A program made the position numbers and the translations under genes. The notes beneath the pieces were generated by a model. The model was not told the DNA's origin and searched no databases. It worked only from the letters and a program-made list of their open reading frames with translations. From JBMTVN01 sp046047235 (GTDB lineage Bacteria; Verrucomicrobiota; Verrucomicrobiia; Limisphaerales; JAHDYP01), in assembly GCA_046047235.1 (NCBI GenBank), contig JBJOII010000183.1:1-9110 (forward strand): 9,110 bases of DNA, written 5' to 3'. Positions 1 through 5,787 of the stretch are shown here, in pieces. Each line of letters starts with the position of its first letter. Within the stretch, counting starts at the first letter, position 1.

Positions 1-866
1 TCACCTACAAAGGCCAGGAAATCACCGTCAAAGAACTCACGGAATCCGCGTTCAAAGGCATTGATATCGCCCTCTTCAGCGCCGGCGGATCCATCTCAAA
101 AACCTTCGCTCCCGCCGCCGTCAAAGCCGGCTGCGTGGTCGTCGACAACTCCAGCGCCTTCCGGATGGACGACTCCGTCCCCCTCGTCGTCCCGGAGGTC
201 AACCCCCAGGACGTCAAAGGTCATAACGGCATCCTTGCCAATCCGAACTGCACCACCGCAGTCACCCTCATGGCCCTCTACCCGCTCCATCAGGCCTTCC
301 ATTGCAAACGCATCTTCGCCTCCAGTTACCAGGCCGTCTCCGGCACCGGCGCCAAAGCCATCGAAGAACTCAAAAATCAGGTAAACCAAATCGCAAATGA
401 CCAACCCGTCACCCGCGAAGTCTACCCCCACCAGATCGCCTTCAACGTCCTCCCCCACGTCGATTCCTTCCTCCCCACCGGCTACACCAGGGAAGAAATG
501 AAAATGGAAAACGAAGGTCGGAAAATCATGCACCACCCAACCTTCCGGGCCAGCGTCACCTGCGTCCGCGTCCCCGTCTACCGCGCCCACTCCATCGCCG
601 TCAGCGCCGAGTTCGAAAAGCCCGTCACCGTCGAGGCCGCCCTCGAGGTCCTCCGTAAAGCCCCCGGACTCGATGTTATCGACGACCCCGCAAATAACTC
701 CTATCCTCTGCCCCTCGTCCAAGCGGAAAAAGATAACTGCGCCGTCGGCCGCCTCCGTCAAGACTGTGCACTCGATAACGGACTCTGCTTCTGGGTCTCC
801 GGCGACCAACTACTCAAAGGCGCCGCCCTCAACGCCGTCCAAATCGCCGAAGAACTCCTGAAATAA
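1..866 (+). CDS. asd: Aspartate-semialdehyde dehydrogenase, 5'-truncated by the window edge
   Basis: Catalyses NADPH-dependent reductive dephosphorylation of aspartyl-4-phosphate to aspartate 4-semialdehyde, the branch-point step for lysine/diaminopimelate, threonine and methionine; cytosolic. The frame is open from base 3 (first full codon) to the TAA at 864-866, giving 287 visible residues, so roughly the first 50 residues of a usual ~340-residue enzyme lie outside the window. The substrate-binding stretch DNSSAFRMD is followed by the nucleophile motif NPNCTT, with the catalytic Cys codon at 249-251. Further on are the family stretch GYTREEMKMENEGRKI and VPVYRAHSIAV, whose His (codon 588-590) fits the conserved catalytic base. 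The C-terminus ends in the family-typical segment with LKGAALNAVQIAEELL. Nothing is missing or frameshifted in the visible part. An intrinsic terminator starts 24 bases after the stop, so this is the last gene of its transcript. Family assignment is very secure. Confidence 0.96.
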   Translation, partial: TYKGQEITVKELTESAFKGIDIALFSAGGSISKTFAPAAVKAGCVVVDNSSAFRMDDSVPLVVPEVNPQDVKGHNGILANPNCTTAVTLMALYPLHQAFHCKRIFASSYQAVSGTGAKAIEELKNQVNQIANDQPVTREVYPHQIAFNVLPHVDSFLPTGYTREEMKMENEGRKIMHHPTFRASVTCVRVPVYRAHSIAVSAEFEKPVTVEAALEVLRKAPGLDVIDDPANNSYPLPLVQAEKDNCAVGRLRQDCALDNGLCFWVSGDQLLKGAALNAVQIAEELLK

Positions 867-889
867 CCCAACCCAAAACCCTCTCTCGC

Positions 890-917
890 AAAGCCCGGGC
901 ATAGCCCCGGGCTTTTT
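890..917 (+). terminator. Intrinsic terminator of asd
   Basis: A perfect 10-base stem (AAAGCCCGGG at 890-899, CCCGGGCTTT at 906-915) encloses a 6-base loop (CATAGC) and runs into five T residues (913-917). The placement, just after the asd stop, is as expected. Read on the minus strand the same hairpin ends in only TTT, so it may act weakly on the TPR gene ending at 961, but it is far better as a + strand terminator. Confidence 0.9.
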
Positions 918-929
918 CCTGCCCCCACA

Positions 930-985
930 CCCTCAGCCCTCAGCCCTCAGCCCTTCCCGCTTACCCCTTCCCGCTTGGCGCTTCC
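930..985. repeat. Heptamer repeat array overlapping the 3' end of the TPR gene
   Basis: Eight consecutive 7-base units stay in register from 930 to 985. Read on the minus strand they are GGAAGCG, CCAAGCG, GGAAGGG, GTAAGCG, GGAAGGG and then three exact CTGAGGG units. All share A at position 4 and G at positions 5 and 7. The stop codon of the TPR gene (961-963) lies inside the GTAAGCG unit, so the last residues of that protein are encoded by repeat DNA. The three CTGAGGG units are followed by nothing similar on the asd side. The array occupies the gap between two convergent genes. Confidence 0.8.
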
Positions 986-1941
986 CGCCCCGCCCCCAGC
1001 GCCTCCACCTCCCTCTCCCGCTCCCGAATAGCCTCCGGATTCGGACTCACCTCCTCCAACCGCTTCAGCCATTCCAAAGCCTCCCCATAACGTCCCGCAG
1101 CTTCATCCATCTCCGCCAAGCGTCCCAAAATCGACGCATGCAATAATCGATTCGAATCCTCCTTGCCCGCCTCCACCACCTCCCACCGATCCAACGCCGC
1201 CAATAACAAGTTCTTCCCCCGAACCCCATCACCCCTCCCCTCATACAACAACATCCCCAGCTCAAACAAAATCGAGGGATCAGCCGCCCTCGGATCCCGC
1301 CGCACGGAATGACGCAAAACCTCCTCCGCCTCATCCACCCGACCCAACCCGTCCCGCAACCAATAAGCCGTCGTCACATACGCCTGCACATTGTCGGGAT
1401 CCAACTCCAACGACACCTTCAACCAAGGCAACATCTCCTTCGCATCCCCACCCTCCAAGTGAACGTGATCCGCCGGCATCAACCTCCCGTTCAACCATCC
1501 TACCCAACCACCCGCACCCGCTGCCTCAACTCCAGCCTCACCATGATCATGGCCGCAATCCTCATCATGCACATGCCCAGCCTCAACCCCCTCCCCATGG
1601 TCACAGTGCTCATCATGCACATGCCCCTCATCCCCCTCCTCCGCTTCCTCGTGATCATGCCCACCCCCCCCCGCCGCCCCCGCAGAACCCCCAACCATGT
1701 GCAACTCCTCCTCCTGCTTCTGGTCAAAAATCGTCGGATACCGGCCCCGATGAAAATACGCATCCGCCTTCGCAAAAAAATGGTTGGCAAATAACCTCCG
1801 CCCATCCCCCAACAACATCGACAAAAAACCACCCTCACGATCCACCTGCACGCCTCGGGTACGCAAGCCCAGCACCGGGGCCAAACTCAACCCCGCACTC
1901 CATAACAAAACCAATACTAGCACCACCCGCACACCACTCAT
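961..1941 (-). CDS. Membrane-anchored TPR protein with His/Asp/Glu-rich insert (ABC operon subunit)
   Basis: I do not recognise a named family; function unknown. The 326-residue product has a hydrophobic N-terminal segment (about residues 5-24) that would act as signal anchor, then a short helical region, a Gly/Ala linker (84-94), and a striking acidic His-rich stretch (95-135) with GHDH, GHVHDEHC and GHVHDEDCGHDH, including two Cys (113, 129). The C-terminal half (about 165-300) carries at least three TPR-like helical hairpins, for example LELDPDNVQAYVTTAYWL and AAGRYGEALEWLKRLEEVSP. The start at 1941 is preferred: its ATG overlaps the permease stop as ATGA and AGGAAGG lies 10 bases upstream; an in-frame ATG at 1971 would add 10 residues. 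As the third gene of an ABC operon it is probably a periplasm-facing partner of the transporter, perhaps metal-binding; that role is inference. Its 3' end runs into a heptamer repeat. Confidence 0.85.
   Translation of the reverse strand: MSGVRVVLVLVLLWSAGLSLAPVLGLRTRGVQVDREGGFLSMLLGDGRRLFANHFFAKADAYFHRGRYPTIFDQKQEEELHMVGGSAGAAGGGGHDHEEAEEGDEGHVHDEHCDHGEGVEAGHVHDEDCGHDHGEAGVEAAGAGGWVGWLNGRLMPADHVHLEGGDAKEMLPWLKVSLELDPDNVQAYVTTAYWLRDGLGRVDEAEEVLRHSVRRDPRAADPSILFELGMLLYEGRGDGVRGKNLLLAALDRWEVVEAGKEDSNRLLHASILGRLAEMDEAAGRYGEALEWLKRLEEVSPNPEAIREREREVEALGAGREAPSGKG
1522..1626 (-). repeat. Imperfect tandem duplication coding the His-rich segment
   Basis: An exact 18-base sequence (minus strand GGGCATGTGCATGATGAG, coding GHVHDE) occurs at 1609-1626 and again at 1561-1578, 48 bases apart, a multiple of three. 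The first copy codes 16 residues (GHVHDEHCDHGEGVEA) and the second 19 (GHVHDEDCGHDHGEAGVEA), so the second has gained three residues overall. This is direct evidence that the metal-binding-like stretch grew by in-frame duplication. Confidence 0.75.
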
Positions 1942-2717
1942 TGCGTCAATACCTTCCTCAAAAATAACCACCAGCCGCCCAATAAAAAGAAAGCCGAATA
2001 CACCGCCCCATAGACCGTCGCCAACACAATCGCCACCCAGTCCCGCGCCGGCCAGTTGTGAATCACGACACTCCGCAAATCATAAAACTCCAAATGCGGT
2101 ATCCCATAATACACCAGCATCGCCACCCACCCCCCAAACCCTCCAGTCTGCATCGCCACCTTGTACAAATGCTGACCCACAAACAAAATCCCCACGGTCA
2201 CAATCAATACAATCGTCGCGTTCGATGACGGCGCCGCAAAAACCAACGACCCCGCCAATGTCATCGCAATCACCAACCCCAAAAACATCCAATGCATCCA
2301 CACCGCCTGCACGTAACCCACAAACGGCAACTCATGCTCCCGTGACGCACTAATCGCCCCGAAAAATACATAAAAAACCACCAGCGCTACCCCGCTCGCC
2401 ACCCAACAACCCAAATACTTGCCAAGCAATACCTGCGCCCGACTCACCGGCTTCGCCAATAACGGAAACAAGGTCTTCGACTCCAGCTCAGCCGGTATCT
2501 GCCGCGCCGCCGTCATCACCGCCATGGCCAACGACGATACCCATATCAACAAAAGACAAACCTCCTTCAAATACCGAACCACGTGATCCTCATTGAAGAA
2601 ATTTACACTCCCCAAAACCAGCGTGATCAACGCCGTCAGGATGAACAATACGTAGAAATCCTTGCGCCGATACAACTCCTTCCCCACCACCTGCGCTATC
2701 GCCATCACTTTGCTCAT
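1938..2717 (-). CDS. ABC-2 type transporter permease
   Basis: Inner-membrane subunit of an ABC-2 exporter, working with the ATPase encoded just upstream. The 259-residue protein shows six hydrophobic segments (about 21-40, 52-72, 102-122, 138-161, 166-183 and 226-252), the number and length usual for the NosY-like ABC-2 half of such systems. The cytoplasmic loop after helix 2 carries PAELESKTLFPLLAKPVSRA (75-94), the conserved coupling-helix type motif of ABC-2 permeases in which an acidic residue precedes TL..LL..PVSR. The start is well supported: its ATG overlaps the ATPase stop as ATGA (2714-2717), and GGAGG (2727-2731 on the minus strand) lies 9 bases upstream. It overlaps the following TPR gene in the same way, so all three are translationally coupled. 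The substrate cannot be told from sequence; multidrug, lipid or surface-structure export are all possible. Confidence 0.92.
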   Translation of the reverse strand: MSKVMAIAQVVGKELYRRKDFYVLFILTALITLVLGSVNFFNEDHVVRYLKEVCLLLIWVSSLAMAVMTAARQIPAELESKTLFPLLAKPVSRAQVLLGKYLGCWVASGVALVVFYVFFGAISASREHELPFVGYVQAVWMHWMFLGLVIAMTLAGSLVFAAPSSNATIVLIVTVGILFVGQHLYKVAMQTGGFGGWVAMLVYYGIPHLEFYDLRSVVIHNWPARDWVAIVLATVYGAVYSAFFLLGGWWLFLRKVLTQ

Positions 2718-3496
2718 TTCACCTCACCTCCATAACCCACGATCTTCAAGAATACCTGCTCCAAACTCCCCGCCTCTCCCCCAGTCAATTCCTCCACCGT
2801 CCCCACCGCCCGAATCTCACCCGCATTTAAAATCGCCACCCGATCACACACCGTCTCCACCTCCCCCAACTCGTGACTCGAAAAAAACACGGTCCGCCCC
2901 TCATCCTTCAACCGCTGGATAATCTCCCTCACTTTCATCCGACCCAAAGGATCCAAACCACTCGTCGGCTCGTCCAATAACAATAAGTCCGGCTCGTTAA
3001 TCAAAGCCTGCGCCAACCCCACACGCTGCTGCATCCCCTTGGAAAAATGCCGAATCGCCCGACCCCGCACATGCTCCAGCTCCACCAGCTTCAATAACCG
3101 CTCCACCCTCCTGTCTGCCTCCCCACGCGGAATCCCAAACAACTTCGCGTAAAACCTCAGGATCTCCTCCGCAGTCAAAAACTTGTAGTAATACGTCAGC
3201 TCCGGCAAATACCCAATCCGCTGCCGCGCAATCGGCTCCCGCACATCCACCCCAAATAACGCAGCCCTACCCCCCGACGGCGGCGTAAACCCCAGCAAGA
3301 CCTGCATCGTTGATGTCTTCCCCGCCCCGTTGGGCCCCAAAAAACCAAAGACCTCCCCCGCAAACACCTCCAGGGAAAGCGCCCTCACCGCCACATGCAC
3401 CTTCTGTCGTATCGCTTTCGGGCGATACTCCACCCTCAGCCCCTCAATCTGAATAATTGGCTCCATTCGCAGACTCGTATCTATGAAACGTAGCAT
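2714..3496 (-). CDS. ABC transporter ATP-binding protein (ABC-2 exporter type)
   Basis: Cytosolic ATPase that energises the permease encoded downstream. All nucleotide-binding elements are intact: Walker A GPNGAGKT (54-61), the GYLPEL Q-loop region (95-100) with the acidic variant common in ABC-2 ATPases, signature FSKGMQQR (151-158), Walker B LLLLDEP (171-177) with catalytic E176, D-loop SGLDP (179-183) and H-loop His208. The C-terminal SLEQVFLKIVG is typical of single-domain drug/Nos/Nat-type exporter ATPases. Length (260) is normal. The start at 3496 is chosen because GGAGG (3506-3510) lies 9 bases upstream; however ATG at 3466 begins MEPIIQIEGLRVEY, the usual N-terminus of the family, and would drop ten extra residues. 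First gene of the coupled ATPase-permease-TPR operon, divergent from the oxidoreductase gene. Confidence 0.95.
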   Translation of the reverse strand: MLRFIDTSLRMEPIIQIEGLRVEYRPKAIRQKVHVAVRALSLEVFAGEVFGFLGPNGAGKTSTMQVLLGFTPPSGGRAALFGVDVREPIARQRIGYLPELTYYYKFLTAEEILRFYAKLFGIPRGEADRRVERLLKLVELEHVRGRAIRHFSKGMQQRVGLAQALINEPDLLLLDEPTSGLDPLGRMKVREIIQRLKDEGRTVFFSSHELGEVETVCDRVAILNAGEIRAVGTVEELTGGEAGSLEQVFLKIVGYGGEVK

Positions 3497-3636
3497 TATT
3501 GAAAGCCTCCATCACCCCATGTCAACGGTGATACCCCCCAATAACACCCAACCTTCATCGACATTCCGTAAAGCACACGCTTGCCCATAAGTGAAGTAAT
3601 ACATATCCTCCACAACAACCCCAAAGAGCGTTACTT
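3497..3636. promoter_or_regulatory. Divergent intergenic region (ABC operon / oxidoreductase)
   Basis: This 140-base gap must hold promoters for both directions. On the minus strand GGAGG at 3506-3510 is a clear ribosome-binding site for the ATPase start at 3496. A perfect -35-like TTGACA (minus strand, 3520-3525) lies 19 bases from AATAAT (3495-3500), which would place transcription start inside the first codons of that reading frame. On the + strand a weak TTGCCC (3581-3586) and TATCCT (3604-3609) pair at 17-base spacing, and AAAGAG (3623-3628) sits 8 bases before the oxidoreductase ATG. No strong inverted repeat or RNA gene is visible. Promoter calls by E. coli-like consensus are weak in this lineage. 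Confidence 0.35.
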
Positions 3637-4980
3637 ATGACAAAACCCACCCCAACCCTCCAAACCCGCCGCAACTTCCTCAAAACCTCCACCACCACCC
3701 TCGCCGGGGCGACCCTCGCCACCGCTACCCCCAAACCAGGCTACGCGGCCGAAAAGAATACCATCAAAATCGCCCTCGTCGGCTGCGGCGGACGTGGCAC
3801 CGGCGCCGCCAGCCAAGCCCTCTCCACCCAAGGCCCCACAAAACTCTGGGCCGTCGCCGATGTCTTCCCCAGTAAAGCCGAATCCACCCACGCCCAACTC
3901 CGGGAACGCTTCCCCCAACAAGTCGACGTCCCCCCGGAACGCCAGTTCAGTGGCTTCGATGCCTACAAAAAAGCCATCGACTCCCTAGATCAGGATGACA
4001 TCGTCCTCCTCGCCACCCCTCCCGCCTTCCGCCCCTTGCACCTCGAATACGCCGTCAAAAAAGGCGTCCATGTCTTCATGGAAAAATCGTTCGCAGTCGA
4101 CGCCCCAGGCATACGCCGGGTCCTCGAAGCCGGCAAACTCGCCTCCACCAAAAACCTCAAGATCGCCACCGGCCTCATGAGCCGCCACTCCATCCCCCTC
4201 GAACAGGCGGTCCAGCAAATCCACGAAGGCATCATCGGCGATGTCATCACTGCCTGGGCCTATCGCATGCACGGCCCCGTCGGCATCAGCCCACGTGACC
4301 CCAATACACCCGAACTCGCCCACCAAATCGCCAACTATAGCTGCTATACCTGGCTCAACGGCAGCTTCATCGTCGATTGGCTGATCCATAACATCGACGT
4401 CTGCTGTTGGATCAAAAACGACTGGCCAACCTCCGTCCAGGGCATGGGCGGACGCCAGGTCCGTACCGACGCCGATGAACTCTTCGACCACTACTTCGCC
4501 GAATACACCTTCCCGGATGGCACCCGCATGGCCGCCCAAGGCCGCCATATGCGCAATTGCTACGAGTTCTTCGGAGATATCATCCAAGGCACCCAAGGCT
4601 CCGCCGTCCTCGGCGAAGGCCAACCCGTCCCCATGATCTTCAAAGGACACCAGCGCCGCCCCAGCGACCTCCTCTGGCGCTATCGCGGCCCCGCCACCGA
4701 CGCCTACCAGCACGAACACGACCTCCTCTTCGACGCCATCCGAAATAACAAGCCCTACAACGAAACCGAACGCAGCGCCAAATCATGCCTCGCCGCCATC
4801 ATGGGCCGAATGGCCTGCGAAGGCGGAAAAACCGTCACCTGGGAAGAAGCCCTCAACTCCTCACTGGAACTCGCCCCCAACCTCGCCGGCCTCTCCTCCC
4901 TCTCCGACCCTGCCCCCGTCCAACCCAACGACCACGGCGCCTACCCCATCGCCCTGCCAGGCCAAACTGTGCCACTCTAA
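3637..4980 (+). CDS. Tat-exported Gfo/Idh/MocA family oxidoreductase
   Basis: NAD(P)-dependent oxidoreductase of the glucose-fructose oxidoreductase/inositol dehydrogenase/MocA superfamily, probably acting on a sugar or sugar derivative in the periplasm. The N-terminus is a twin-arginine signal: TRRNFLK (10-16), a Thr/Ala-rich hydrophobic stretch and a likely cleavage after GYA (residue 37). The Rossmann fold follows with IALVGCGGRGTG (45-56). The lysine motif is MEKSFAVD (148-155), EKS instead of the usual EKP. The substrate domain has DWLIHNIDVCCW (247-258), matching the conserved D-x3-H-x2-D catalytic pattern. Length (447) matches the secreted planctomycete/verrucomicrobial subgroup. The ATG at 3637 is preceded by a weak AAAGAG. 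It stands alone, divergent from the ABC operon and convergent with the zinc-ribbon gene; no clear terminator lies in the 48-base gap after it. The substrate is unknown. Confidence 0.93.
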   Translation: MTKPTPTLQTRRNFLKTSTTTLAGATLATATPKPGYAAEKNTIKIALVGCGGRGTGAASQALSTQGPTKLWAVADVFPSKAESTHAQLRERFPQQVDVPPERQFSGFDAYKKAIDSLDQDDIVLLATPPAFRPLHLEYAVKKGVHVFMEKSFAVDAPGIRRVLEAGKLASTKNLKIATGLMSRHSIPLEQAVQQIHEGIIGDVITAWAYRMHGPVGISPRDPNTPELAHQIANYSCYTWLNGSFIVDWLIHNIDVCCWIKNDWPTSVQGMGGRQVRTDADELFDHYFAEYTFPDGTRMAAQGRHMRNCYEFFGDIIQGTQGSAVLGEGQPVPMIFKGHQRRPSDLLWRYRGPATDAYQHEHDLLFDAIRNNKPYNETERSAKSCLAAIMGRMACEGGKTVTWEEALNSSLELAPNLAGLSSLSDPAPVQPNDHGAYPIALPGQTVPL

Positions 4981-5028
4981 CCCCAACATCCCCCATACCC
5001 ATAACCCACGCGGAAAGCCCGCCCCAGA

Positions 5029-5742
5029 CTACTCACCGGCCTCGCCCTCCCCACCAGCAGCCGCCCCCTTGGCCCGCTTCCTCGGCGACCCGTCCGGACG
5101 CGGCAGCGGAGCCGGAGGCTTGCCCGTCAACAAATACGAAATCCTTGGCTTGTTCCCAAAAACCGCAGGCGCCGGCTTGGATTCAGCCCCCGCCACAGCA
5201 CTCTCCACCGGCTTCGCCTCAGGCGTTACCGCCGGCTTGCTCGCCACTTCCCCAGCCGTCGCCGCCGAGGACACCGCAAACCGGGCCTCACTGCTCCCCG
5301 GCCGAACCAACTCAGCCATCGGTAACATCCCGCTCGCCATAACCGCCTTCTTCCTCGAAGGCTGCTTCACCTTCAAATGCGAACGACACACCGGACAAAT
5401 ACACGACAGATCCTGCTGCTCCTCCTCCAACTTGGGCGCAGGACGGGACACCGGCTTCGGCTCCGGCCTGGACACCACCGGCTCCGCCTTCTTCTCCACC
5501 GCGCCCGCAGGTGCCGGCTTCCGTAAAACTACCGTCGGATCCTCCTCCCTCACCTCCGCCGGCTTCTGCACCAACCGCTCCACCGGCGTCGCCGGCTTCA
5601 CTGCCTCCGGAGAAACCTCCTCCAGCCGGGGAATCAATAGCTCCCCACCACACCCGGGACAGCCAATCTTTAAACCCGCATGACCACTGTCACACTTGAT
5701 CTTCTGCCCGCAGGACGGACACGCAAATTTAATGTCACTCAT
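5029..5742 (-). CDS. Zinc-ribbon protein with long Pro/Ala/Glu linker, function unknown
   Basis: The 237-residue product begins with a clear four-Cys zinc ribbon: CPSCG (Cys8, Cys11) and CPGCG (Cys28, Cys31), plus an extra Cys17. A long low-complexity linker rich in Pro, Ala, Lys, Glu and Val (about 40-110) follows, then a second cysteine patch CICPVC (Cys114, 116, 119) without a matching second CxxC pair. The rest is another disordered Ala/Pro/Lys-rich tail ending in a basic then acidic stretch (RKRAK, GEGEAGE). No signal peptide or membrane segment is visible. N-terminal ribbons of this form are common in Verrucomicrobia and Planctomycetes, often fused to other domains; here only the ribbon and disordered parts are present. 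CGGAG lies 7 bases before the ATG. The gene follows the hydrolase by 45 bases on the same strand and may be cotranscribed. Function unknown; a nucleic-acid or protein-binding role is a guess. Confidence 0.85.
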   Translation of the reverse strand: MSDIKFACPSCGQKIKCDSGHAGLKIGCPGCGGELLIPRLEEVSPEAVKPATPVERLVQKPAEVREEDPTVVLRKPAPAGAVEKKAEPVVSRPEPKPVSRPAPKLEEEQQDLSCICPVCRSHLKVKQPSRKKAVMASGMLPMAELVRPGSSEARFAVSSAATAGEVASKPAVTPEAKPVESAVAGAESKPAPAVFGNKPRISYLLTGKPPAPLPRPDGSPRKRAKGAAAGGEGEAGE

Positions 5743-5787
5743 AGCACAGCTCCGTTGACACAGCCCCAGCTGCGCCGCCCAAAAACC

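Noticed and set aside
96..809. Long minus-strand open frame antisense to asd
   Set aside because: It lies opposite a well-identified enzyme gene, its Gly/Asp/Glu/Val-rich translation has no recognisable motif, and it is explained by the C-ending codons of the + strand gene.
3985..4719. Long minus-strand open frame antisense to the oxidoreductase
   Set aside because: Acidic, repetitive translation without domain motifs, lying entirely opposite a Gfo/Idh/MocA coding region with intact catalytic residues; a codon-bias shadow.
5008..5022. Short hairpin GCGG-AAAGC-CCGC in the gap between the convergent oxidoreductase and zinc-ribbon genes
   Set aside because: The stem is only four base pairs and neither strand has a T-tract after it, so I do not call it a terminator.
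5069..5683. Plus-strand open frame opposite the zinc-ribbon gene
   Set aside because: The minus-strand reading has a clear four-Cys zinc ribbon and a ribosome-binding site; the plus-strand reading is Ser/Thr/Gly-rich without any motif.
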